Source: Clytia hemisphaerica
Lineage: Eukaryota; Cnidaria; Hydrozoa; Leptothecata; Clytiidae
Reading direction: 5' to 3'
Assembly: GCA_902728285.1 (NCBI GenBank)
Contig: CACVBU010001134.1
Coordinates: forward strand, 186,001-250,000
Length of the DNA stretch: 64,000 nucleotides
Shown here one piece after another: positions 9,759 through 21,700 of the stretch. Position 1 is the stretch's first letter; the number at the start of each line of letters is the position of its first letter. The position numbers and the translations under genes are program-made. The notes under the pieces are model-generated. The model had not been told where the DNA came from. It was given only the letters and a program-made list of their open reading frames with translations, and searched no databases.

Positions 9759-12700
9759 ATGGCGAGTGCAGCTTGTCGTATTGAAGTCGAGATTCCGGCA
9801 GATGAACGGAAATGGCCATGGTTTTTAGTGGTTTCCGGGTTAATCTTTAGTTCCGGCTTAATTTTAATCATCATTGGACGTATTTTGTTGTATTTCTTCC
9901 ATGGCGCTAAAAGAAGATCGAATAGTGTGATTGATATGAATGAGGTAAGTTTTTACTTGCACAGAATCGAGTTTTTTTGGAAGAATTCGTTTACTAGGCT
10001 GCCTGCATCCCCGCTGATATGTCTTGATATATTTGATGCAATTGACTTCCAAGCCCGAAGGGCTAGAATCAAGACTCATGGATGGGCAATGAAACCACTT
10101 ATTTCCCATCCAGAACGCCCGCGCGTGGTTTTTACACAAACGCCGGATTGAAATAAAAATCTATTGCTATAGATTTCAAAAAATGCAATCCTCAAAAACA
10201 AAAAAACCGCTAGACACAATCCGTCGTTATGATTACGGCGCGTTCTGGATAGGAAATAAGTGGCTTCACTTTTTCTTGCCTGGGAAAGGTTAGAGAGTCT
10301 ATTCTAGCCCTTCGGGCTTTAAGTTCAATGGTTGATGCTCAGCGTGTACACAATTTTCCGTCCGAGAGTTCAGTCAGTATAAGTTTCGGCGTCGTTGGGT
10401 AGACGTTGATAAAACATTAAAGATCTTTTTCAAATGTTGGTAAATCGCAAGCTCGGTCTGTACCTCGGCTGCGGTCAATATTTTACCGTATTGACCTCCA
10501 AACCAGTTATTATTGTATTAATATAAACTCGCCACTATCTTTGTAACGGACGATAACATCGCCTATTAAACGATTTGAAATTTTTTTTCAAATAACACGA
10601 GTCTTACCTGACTTTTTACGGTAAAAATATTGCAATAACAATTACTTTTTCTATTTCCAATCCGTTAGGTGGACGAATTGGAGGAAGAGGAATTCTTCTT
10701 GGAAGATTTAGAACAAGGATGGTATTTAGATTTGAAAGAAGGTGCTGGCAACCTGGTGTCTGCTCAAACATTACAAGGACGTATATTGGTGAGAATTTTG
10801 ATACAATTTAACTCTCTTTAATTCGAATCTTCCTGTAAATCGAAATAAATTGTTGGTACCATCAGCTGGAACGTGGTATAAAATACTCTCTGTAATTCGA
10901 TTCATTGTCTAATTCGAAGAAGATACCTGGTCGCTTGAAGATCGAATTAGAGAATGACTCGAATTACAGAGAGTATTGTATACTACGTTCCAGCTGATGG
11001 GACCAACAATTTCTTTCAAATTACAGAAAGATCCGAATAAAACAGGTTCGAATTAGAGAGAGTTGGCTGTATTAAACTTTTTAGTTAGCACACGTCTTCT
11101 TAAAATAATTTTTTTACTTGAGTCTTATTTTTGTCATAAGATCTGATCTTTCCAACGCGGAATATTTTGTATGGACTGGAGTTGTTTATAATGCGTATAA
11201 TACAGTAGTATAGGCGTTATATGATAATACGATTATTGTTACGGGGTTTAGTTTGTATAAAGCTAAAATTGTTCCCTCCATTACTTTTAGTCTGAATTAG
11301 TCGTCTAGCTTGCTAGACTAAAGGATATGTTTTATAAAGCCTATTTCTACTTTGGAAACTTATTTTTTTGTTTGTTACTTTGTTTAAGGTTGTTCTATCG
11401 TTTGTATTCAACTTGGCAGAATGCGCACTCTATATCACAGAAACAGGATAGTAAGTTTAAAAATTATCTAGCACCCTCAATCCCCAAGAAATATCTTGAT
11501 GCAAAAGAATTCTAAGATTAAAACCCGTCCCCCGGACTCCATTACCGAGTTTATGTATGTGTCTAAATCAGCATTTTTACCGTCCTTGATTTTGCAGGTC
11601 AGAAGTCCGGGTTTTTCCAAATCGTTTCAGTCACATTATCGTCCTCAAAAGTGCAAATACATAAACTCGCTACTATCAGTGTTGAGTCCAGAAATGGCCG
11701 AGAACTCAACGCTGACAGTGGGGGAAAGGGGGACCATGTGAAGTGTCTCAGATATCAATTGGAGGATTGCAGATACAGAAATTTCCATCCGACACGCTAA
11801 AGCTCTGAAAGTTGGGAATACTGACCCGCTCCTTTATAGCTTTAATGTGGGCGGCCGCCGAGCCGCCATCGGAATATCAGATAAGTTTAAGAATATACTT
11901 TTCAATGCAAAAAACCCTTACATATTTTTTAATAGAATTACCTAAAACGAAGAGAGCATCGTGATTCTTAGAATTTTTCAAATATTCCTAAGCAAATCTT
12001 AAGATTTTAAAGGGAAAGCAATAACTGTGCCGTAGGAAGCATTTTTTAAGGGGGAGCTGAAGTTTAGTGACACTGCGAGGGCCTACCATGGTTTGGCCCG
12101 AGAGGGGAGGCTCGAAAAATTTGTCCAGGAAAGCAGATTTTTGTTACCCAATAATTGTCATCTGAGTGAAGGTAGAGAGTCTATCACCATATTTCCCTAA
12201 CACCCTGCTTGGAAGAGCTTGGACTCACAAACTTTCACCGCAATGGACTGTGTTCGAATCCCAGGCTCTTCCAGGTAGGGTGTTGTGGAAATATGGTGAT
12301 AGACTCTCTACCTTCACTCACATGTCATTCTCTCTCAATCCGGCTGATAATCGAAGTATCAATTGACGCCAAATGAGCTTAGTAAAAGCTCAAATTGCAG
12401 ATGTAGAACGATAAACTCGGTATACAATAATTGTATTTTTATATCATGAAAAGATAATTACCGAGTCATAAATGTTTGCTCTCCTAACCAAATTTTGCGC
12501 CCCTCTTGTCTACGCGACTGCTACGTTGTCATATTTTACTTTGCATCTTTTTCAGTCCAATCGAGCATTGTTTGGATTTGTCCGATCAAACATTATGGAG
12601 AGTGGAAATTTGTTTGAACGCTTTCTTCATTTTCCATTTTCTCATCCGGGTAAGTCATTTCTGAAACAACGTCCTAATAGCGTACACCTAACGTTCATGA

Positions 12701-15700
12701 CATCAATATAACATCAGATGAACGTTTAAGACCATGTTCACACATTACTGTTCCATTTCGTTCCGGTACGATTTTCGTTAGATCGAATGTGTACATATTG
12801 GTTTCGGAACGTTTCGGAGCGTTTCGGAGCAAGAAAACGGAGCAGTTCCGTTCTGATGAAAAAAGTGGAGCGAAACCGTTTCGATCTGTTTTGCTCTGTA
12901 ACGTCCTTTTTGACGTTTCGAATTTTGATGTTCACACGCTTGTTTTGGAACCGTTTCGTTTTGGAACGGAATGGAACTGTAGCGTCTGAACATGATCTAA
13001 ATAACTAACTACCTAACAGAAGAAGGTGAAATTTAACTAAGTCTTATTCATTTTCTCGTATTTAGAGGTAAATATCCAACTTCCCGGTAATTGGCCCCCC
13101 CCCTGCTTTTTAAAATTTGAAGATTCTTCAACACCCGCTGTTTATAAGGCTCCAAACAAAGCTAAAAGTATCGGTAAATGACTTGAACGTGGACTTGCTC
13201 CGTATCGGTTCTAGGACGAACCTCAGTTAAGCCTATTTTCTGTAGAGAATATTTGTCTAGTCTGAATCGCAGACCTCTTTAGATATACTTCCTATATAAA
13301 CTTTTTCGCTAGAGGATGGGTAGAAGCTAGCCTAGAAATCTAAGCTAGTTTGATTCAGTCACTTGGATAAATCTGATGGTTAAGTTGTGACTGAATAACA
13401 AGGCAAACTTAAAATCCGTAAATATAAAAAATCTTTAAAGCGCCGAAAAACGCTACATAACGACATAAGTCGTGTGTCCTAGCCTTGTGAATACGGGCTT
13501 AGTTAACTAGGCTAAGTAGAAGCCTAATATTTGTCATGCTGTAACGCAGATGTTGCGAATGTTGCACGGATATTAAACCTCGCTAACAGACTTCGTTGTT
13601 GGGTTAACTGTTCATAATTTCGACTACTTTTTTGACAGTTCATTGAGGCGAACGACAAATTATTTTTTTACCTCGGCCTCGTTGTTGGTTTAACTGCCCC
13701 ATACCTGTCATAATTTCGACTTTTTCTTTTCTAGTTCATTGCGGCGAACGACAAATTATCTTTTTGGGCGATGGAACCTTTAACTTACGTAGATATTGTG
13801 ACTGTACCAGCCGTCTTTGTGGCTGTCTATCTTGGCCGAAACTGGCTAGGTAAGTTATTTTATACAGCCTTGACGTCACGGATCGTGAATCACCTTTAAG
13901 AGATCGACTGATCAGTCGCAAATTGGGTATTACCCTTCTAACACTAATTTTAAGCAAGGAATTTATATAAATTCCTGGGTTTAAAGTTACGATTGGAAAA
14001 ATAAATTAGAATGACTTTTTCCATTTCAAACATCAAGGCATCATTTTTACTTTGTATATAGAGTGAGGTAGCTTTGTTCAATTTAGAATAAACAGAAAGC
14101 AGAACTTTCAACGGTAAACATTTCTTTACTTTTCTGTATATAGAAATATGTATGAAAATTATTACATATTTCCATCAGAGTGTCCCGTACCCAATTTCGC
14201 CTAAGTGCCTCCCCCCCCCCGGATTCGTTCCTTATTGAAGTACTTCACTGGATAGTACAGGCAACGATTAACTAAATTTTCATGTTCTTTTTACTTTTAG
14301 GTCTCCGTTTTCTACGTGTCATCTATTTGATCAACTTGGCAGACATCCTACAATTTCTCAACGTGCTCCACACTGGGTAAATTCTATTGGGTATCAAATG
14401 ATAATAGTATCATAGTAAAATAATTTCAAATCTGTTTCGGCTCTTATAAATCTTATAATACACCCCTGTGTCACTGACCCGGTGGGACCCCTACCAGTCA
14501 AGAACACCTTCAAATTAGCCTATCATAGGCTGATTAGCCTATCATTGGCTATTTAGCCGAAAATCGGTAAAAACCAATAAGGGGGATATTTCCTAAACCA
14601 AAATTGACCCAAAGTCAAAATTTGTCATGAGCATTTCTCTGACAATGAGGAAACCATGTATTCCTTAGAGAAGACGCGACTATTTATATTTCGTCAGAAA
14701 TCGAGGTTTTTATTGATTTTCGGCTAAATAGCCTATATAAAATAGTCTAAATAGCCTATGATAGGCTAACCAGCCTATGTTAGGCTAATTTGAAGGTGTT
14801 CTTGACTGCCTACTAACTGGAAAATTACCTTCATGGTAAAAACATCCTACACTGTTATCTCCACTGGAAAATTGACTTTGTTTTCATTCCCATTTAAATT
14901 CAATGGAAAATTTTTACTCCAAAAGCCTTCCACTGGATTATTTTGACTTGGGAACAATTGAATTTCTATCCTCATTGTGATTTCAATAGAAACCTTCATC
15001 CTCCTCAAGGAAGAAGTTCCATCGGGGCTGTGAGACAGGGGTGTTATAACACTGACCTTTATATATTCCTGGACCAAGTTACTCAATCCCCACCAACCAA
15101 AAATCTTTGATCGGAGTTTTTTTTTTAATTGTTTAATTTTCAACATTGCAATGACTTCTTCTCGGGTACCAATTCGAAAAAAACTCCAATCAAAGATGGC
15201 GGGTGTAACTTGGTCCAGGAATATATAAAGGTCAGTGGTTATAATCATACACTTAAAACAAAATTAAATGGCGCGGGTTTGTTAGATATCTTTTCGCCCC
15301 TTTGCCAATTGAACTGTGTGAATAAATTTTTTATTGGTTATCATATTTTTACCTCTATAGTTCAAGTCTTGAGATGGCACAGATGATTGGTAATTTCTTG
15401 GCTTTGACTCTGGCTTCAGCTGGCATTGTTCATTTGGTAAGTTACTGGAATAAAAAAAAGGGACGTACCGTAAGTTGGTCTAATGTCGACATCCCTTCTT
15501 CTATTCAACATCCCTCTTTAGTTTAGAGTTTAGTTCATAATGTTTGAATAATTTTCTATTTCCAAGTACCATATAATTTCCTTTATTTAGCGTCACACCT
15601 AAAAATTTTAATTTGAATTTAACTTGAATCCGAACCTCTATAAATCAAACAAATTTCTGTTCCCCATGCGTGTTCGAGTTATGGAGAGACTCCATAGTAC

Positions 15701-18700
15701 AATATATAAAAGTTTGTCTTAATTAATATCATTTGCAGCGGAGATCAAGATGGCTATAACTTTTAATAGAATTCGAATTAAATAGTGGTAAATTGTAAAT
15801 TGCAGAAATTACTGCAAATTATATCGAGACAAACTTTAATTCATCTCAGACTAAGATAGCTTTGTTTTTATTTTCCCTTTTTTTTCAGTTGGAGAACACT
15901 GGTGATCCATGGGAGCCTATCAATTACACCAACAAACAGAAATTGAATTACTTCGAATGTCTTTATTTTCTATTTGTAAGTAAATACATGTTTTTCTTAT
16001 TACTATAAACAAAGTTTCAGGCTCAGTTTTTGGTACCTAAACAATGGCTCTATTGTTTAAGACTAATAGAATGCTAAGCATAATGCGAGCCTGATTAGGA
16101 GCAGACACTTGCTTATAAAATAGAATCTACTTTCAAATTGACTTTTTTTAATCGGACTTTTTTTAGGGGCATTACTGTCAATAAATTGTCTTGCGTTGAA
16201 TCTCTTCGCCATAGTTTCTATTGTTGAAATTGTACAAAACTTTTTCAAGTATTGGGTTTATTAGAAAAGCAGTTTTCCTTGGAGTTGTACCAAAATTTGT
16301 TGAAATACTCGCTTTTTTATAAGAATAATTTCATAACACGAGGCTGAAAATTGGCCAAAACCTAAGAACAAATTAAGAACATTCTGTGCCTCAGATTTTA
16401 GAAATCGTTAAGAAAGTACTAATTTTAACAGATTTTAAACGCATTTTCAGTTTAAATAAAGAAGCTAAGCGTATTAAGAACATCGTAAGAACATTTATCC
16501 TGAACATTTCAAAAAATTAACAACAGTTTAGCCAAAATGTACTCGTTCTTATAAAAAAAAGTTTTACGTTGAAATTTTATTGATAATTCATTGAAGATTT
16601 CCTTTCCATTCTGGGCCTCATACATATCGATTTCATGGAGAAAGAACTTGATAAATAACTTAGACATGCCAGACTACTCCATTCATGATAGATGGGTTTA
16701 TTTTAAGGATAAGAAAGGTGAATCCCTTATGTAGGATTTGAAGCCATTTATTTATCCTACATAAAAGTTGCGCGAGCAAAATTCACCGCTAACGAAGATC
16801 AGAGAAAGCGCTGAATTCAATCCGTCATCTGAAATGTGAAATGTTTAACTAACGACATAAGACTAAGCATGGTTATATCGTCAAAATCTGGGAATCTTGA
16901 AATTACAGTCAATTCTCTCTGATTTGAACCTTTCTCTCTATAATTTGAATATTTCTCTAACTCGACGAAAGGTCTTAGTTCCTTGAAGGTCGAATTAGAG
17001 AGAGGCTACTGTACATTAGACTACAATTCTTCTGCTTTGTTATAGGTAACCATGTCGACGGTTGGTTATGGTGATATATATTGTCATACGTATCTTGGAA
17101 GGTTGTTTAATATTGGTTTCATCTCTGTTGGCCTGGTAAGATGAGATTGTTTTTTTAGGGGCCATTCCAATACAGTAGAACCCCAAACACCTATCTGTGG
17201 CAATATCTCCTTGATTTGAACAGTTTCCTGGTCCCTAGTGCGGTAGTGGTTTTAATTTGTTTTTGATTGGCTGGCGAATGAAAAATGAATTCCGGCGAAA
17301 TCTAGATTTTAGTCTGGCAAATTCTTAGCTAGCCCAGAGATTTGGTTGGTGTGAGTATGTACTTGAATATGTAATTGAACTTTTAAAAACGAATTGTAAT
17401 TCTTTTTGACCGGCGAAATTGCAAACTTAAAAAATTGACGTTGCAAACCCTTGTAAGCAAATCTTATATTACCCAAATTTTCAAAACATTTAACACTGAT
17501 GCTTCAAACATGTAACTATTATTTTCTTATTTTAGGGTCTATTTACATCATACCTACCAGCTATCCAAGAATTCTTAGCTTCACATACGAAATATGATAG
17601 AGCTTTCAAGCCTACACCAGGGAAAAGGTATATAGTATTATTCAGTATTTTGATATCTACTTTTTGATGTATATAATATACATGAAAAAGTAGATATAAA
17701 AAATTTAATCAACTTGGGAAATTTTTCAGAACAAAATTAATAATATCTCTTCTGAATCCTTTGAAAAGCTAAAAATTAGATCAAATATTCTCATGTCTCT
17801 TTCATTCCAACATCGATGTATGAAAGACTCCACTGGACTAGTTAAAATGTCTTATTTTGTCATCGGGTCTTTCTACAAAATGAAGTACGCCTTGGTGTGA
17901 ATATGTACTGTCTGACGGTAGCAAACAAATGTAATAAAAATTATCCGCGTTATCCGTAGGTAAAACCGGGTGCAATTTTCTGTCCGGAAGAGCCAATTGT
18001 AGCTAAGTACTATTCATTATCGTCATCTTACAGGCATGTCATTGTTGCCGGATACATCACCGAAGAAAGTGTGACCGGGTTTTTCAAAGATTTCTTGCAT
18101 CCTGATCGAGAAGATAGTCAAACCACTGTCGTTATATTGTCACCGTAAGTTACTTATCTTTTATATCATTTAGCCTGACGCAAAATATTTCCAGAATCTA
18201 AGGGAAATACAAGCGAAAATCGAGTAAAAAGTTATAAATATTTTACCCCGACGCAAAATATTACGAAAATCTAAGAGAAATACTTACATAATTTGTTCAA
18301 AAATTTGCTTTAAATATTTTACAGAATTTTAAAATTTGGAGAAGTTGCTTTGGGTTAAATTTTGCGTTATCAGTTATTGGGAAAATCCTAAAGTCTTTCA
18401 CCCTGATTCATTAACATTTAAACCATCGTTTAGAAGTGTTTTATGTTGGCTTCCATCTTTCATTCTACACAAACAGTTCAATCTTAGTTGGAGTATTTTA
18501 TACATTTTACACATTTAACGCAGTCTTAGTTACAGTATTTAATTGATCAGCTCGCTCATCCACGAAAAAGGATACAAAATTACATACATATTAGGTAACC
18601 TCGACCCTTACTCCTAACCTTCTAACCCAAATTTTCTTGTTTTAAATCCTGCAGGAAATATCCGAGTTTGAAGATGCAAGCAGACTTACAAAGACATTGT

Positions 18701-21700
18701 ACAAAAGCTTCATATTTTATTGGCACCATCTACAAGTTCATGGACTGCCATCGGACTAGGGTAAGTCTAAACACTTGAAGATGCAATACCTTATCGGGGA
18801 AAATTTCGTTGGGGAAAAGTGACAAAATTTTGGCCAAGTGACGAATATTTTTCCACGACAAAAATTTTCCCCGGCCTTAATCCGTTTGCCAACTACCAGC
18901 AAGTGACAAATATTTTTCCCCGACGAAGTTTTCCCCGATAAGGTAGATCATTTCATGATGTGTGTACCGTCAACTGCTCTAACTTGGGACGATTGGTCGA
19001 AACATGGGACTGGTTGATATCTAGTCTGTATTTTCACTCACTGTTAAATCTCTTTGACAACAAATTTGTTTTCGTGTATTTTTTAATACGCCGTTCATTA
19101 AGTCAAATCAAATGACTTTGGAGGTTCGGTGAAATGAATTGCCGTCCCATGTTATTCGAGTTATGGAAAAAAGTTTATAAGGCGTTGTTAAATGAAAGGG
19201 ACTTGAAAACTTTTTCGAGTTAAAGAGACATTCGATTTATAGAGGTTCGAGTTAAAGAGCCTCTACTGAACTTTATTCATTAGATGCGAGAAGCAGATGC
19301 AGTCATCATTCTTTGTAACAAGAAATGTATAAGTCCCGATGAAGAAGACGCCGCTAACATTACAAGGTAATTCCTTCAATTTGATTGGTTCTTCAAAATA
19401 AGTCCTTTAAATTCATTGGCTCTTCAAAGTAAGTCCTTCAATTTGATTGGTTCTTCAAAGTAAGTGATTCAATTTGATTGGTTCTTCAAATTAAGTCCTT
19501 CAATTTGATTGGCTCTTCAAAGTAAGTCCTTTAAATTCATTGGCTCTTCAAAGTAAGTCCTTCGATTGGTTCCGGTTAAAATCCGGGGGGTACTTAGGCT
19601 AATGGAGGGTACGGTATGTGTCGCCCTTAAAGATAACTTTTTTGGATTTCCAAAATCGGGGGTCGGAAAAATCAGAGAATCAAATTTAAGTCCCATTAAG
19701 GATTTGAGAAATAGGAAAATTTAAACTTTTTACTCCCGGTCATTTTGTAGGGTGATTTCAGTGAAGAATTATCACGAGAACATTCGATGTATCGTACAAC
19801 TCATGATGAACAAAAACAAGGTATGGCTAAAACTTTCACTGGGGATCTCTTTTATCATCCCTACATTAATAACTTTTATTGTCGAAAGGACATAGTAACC
19901 AAATTCCTTAACATATCCTGAAACTTTTATTGAATATGTTTTTTAGCGATTCGATAGACTGGAGTCGTTTATAATGCGTGTAATACTAATAATACCAATA
20001 CTACTACTAATAATACGGGATTTAGTTTGTATAAACGACTGGAAGAATACGGTGTTCCAGCCTTATAGATACAGGGGCTAGCTACGCAGAAACTTGCGTA
20101 GCGAGAAAACAATTTATCAAGCAACAACAAACTCTCAAAACGAAATCAACTCAAATGAAAAACTTTCAATACACAAATCCACACATATTTTTTTTCTCAA
20201 GAATTATTTTGAGCAGGAAAAAATTATAATTGCAATATTGACACTTTTCTTTTGTTTGGAGTTAGTGCACAAAGGTTTCTAGACGACTAAAATTGTTCCA
20301 TTCATTACTTTTTGCTTTATTTCTACTATGCATAAATTAGTCGTCTAGCTTGCTAGACTAGCGATTCGATGACTTTTCATGTATATTACAATGGAGTGAA
20401 TAAAGCCTAATAAAGGCAGGGTTCTGTTGTTGTTTTCTGACCAGTCTTCGGGTTCGGTTTTGGTAATCGTATCTTCATAATTAGGATCTTATCGGAGTTT
20501 TTGATTTTTCTAAAAAAGCGATGTATTGTGGGATTGTTTCCGAAGTATTACAGTAGAAATCTCTTAGGAATTCCTCGAGGAAATTCTATTGTAATACTCC
20601 CGAAACAATCCCACAATGCATCGCTTTTTTAGAAAGATGAAAAACTCCGATAAGGTCTATTTGGATCTTTATTATATATGATTTTTTGTTTCAGTCACAT
20701 TTACTGAATTGTCCACAATGGAATCGGGAACTTGGTGATGACATCATTTGTATCGATGAGGTAAAAGAAAAACCCTACTTCTTAACTCCGTTTGAAACCT
20801 CCTTCACTAATATTTCAGTATTCGACCCAAACTCTCGACCTATTGCTCGAATCTTTCTATAATTCGAACTAAAATATTGGTCCTCTCCGCTGTAATTCGG
20901 AATGATAAGAATATAATAAGAATAATTTTTTTGTCCTTTGAAGATCGAATTAGAGAGAGTCAACATTTCAGTATTTGACCCGAAAACTTATTAGGTCTCA
21001 GCTTGCAAAGTCTTTCTTAAGGCTCCTTTTACACGTTTCATCGTTTTACTTTGTAAGAAACAGACAACGGGTTAATTTATAAGAACAGTTTTATAAGAAC
21101 ACCAGCCTCAGACTTAGGCCCTCAGAACAATAGCTCCATTGTTTAGAACAATAGAAATTTAAGAACAATCTCAGGCTCAGCCAAAATTTGGACACAACTC
21201 GAACCAAAACAAGCTTCCTTGTCTTAAATAAAAGGAAAGAAAGGGTTTGAGCAAAAACTCACCAGTTAATATTTTCACGAAACACTTTTTTGTTTACTTT
21301 TTTTTCAGTTGAAACTTGGATTCGTGGCACAAAGTTGTAATGCACCTGGATTCTCAACGTTGCTGGCAAATCTATTCGCTATGAGGAGCGATACGGTACG
21401 TAGAACACAATTATAGTATCTTTGCCTAGTTTTTTGGTGCTTCTTGAACCTTGCGGTTAATTTGATTATCTAATTTGCTTCTACAGCCAAAACATTTAAA
21501 TTCGCGTTGCTCAAAAGCTTATTTTATGTGCATACTGTATACATTTTATGCGTAAGTGTGCATAGAAACATTTTTTAATTTTTTGTGTTCCCACATTACG
21601 AAAAAGATCAAAACTTCTCTTACGACCTTTAGATAAAATACGAGCCATACGCGGAGTATGGATCTGCTCAGAAATGACATGGACGTTGAAACAATGTCGC

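Larger units (their letters stand above)
11389..14376 (+). other. KCNMA1: Slo voltage-sensor coding region (S1-S4, exons 3-6)
   Basis: Exon 3 encodes S1 ([16 protein letters not shown]). Exon 4 encodes the S1-S2 loop and S2, exon 5 the FIAANDKL motif and S3, and exon 6 S4. By alignment with vertebrate and fly Slo1 from memory, the four main charged positions are E140 in S2 (Asp in Slo1), R154 at the end of S2 (conserved), D174 in S3 (conserved), and R195, R198 and Y201 in S4 (R, R, R in Slo1). The third S4 arginine, the best established gating charge of BK channels, is therefore tyrosine. The exon 3 and 4 boundaries were chosen because only that reading matches S1/S2 and keeps phase: exon 3 ends two bases into a codon completed by the first base of exon 4. 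Confidence 0.88.

Noticed and set aside
9864..10139. Minus-strand 91-codon frame overlapping Slo exon 1
   Set aside because: It lies opposite S0 and a MITE and has no domain; the plus-strand exon is supported by homology and splicing.
11327..11515. Plus-strand 62-codon frame [10 protein letters not shown] that looked like a membrane segment
   Set aside because: Wrong frame. The shifted frame from 11389 gives [16 protein letters not shown], which fits Slo S1 and the phases on both sides.
12472..12711. Plus-strand 79-codon frame across Slo exon 4
   Set aside because: A shadow frame: the reading PIEHCLDL through FLIRFIAAN in another frame matches Slo S2.
12738..13008. Four overlapping frames on both strands
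   Set aside because: All come from one foldback repeat with GGAACG/CGTTCC symmetry; no protein resemblance.
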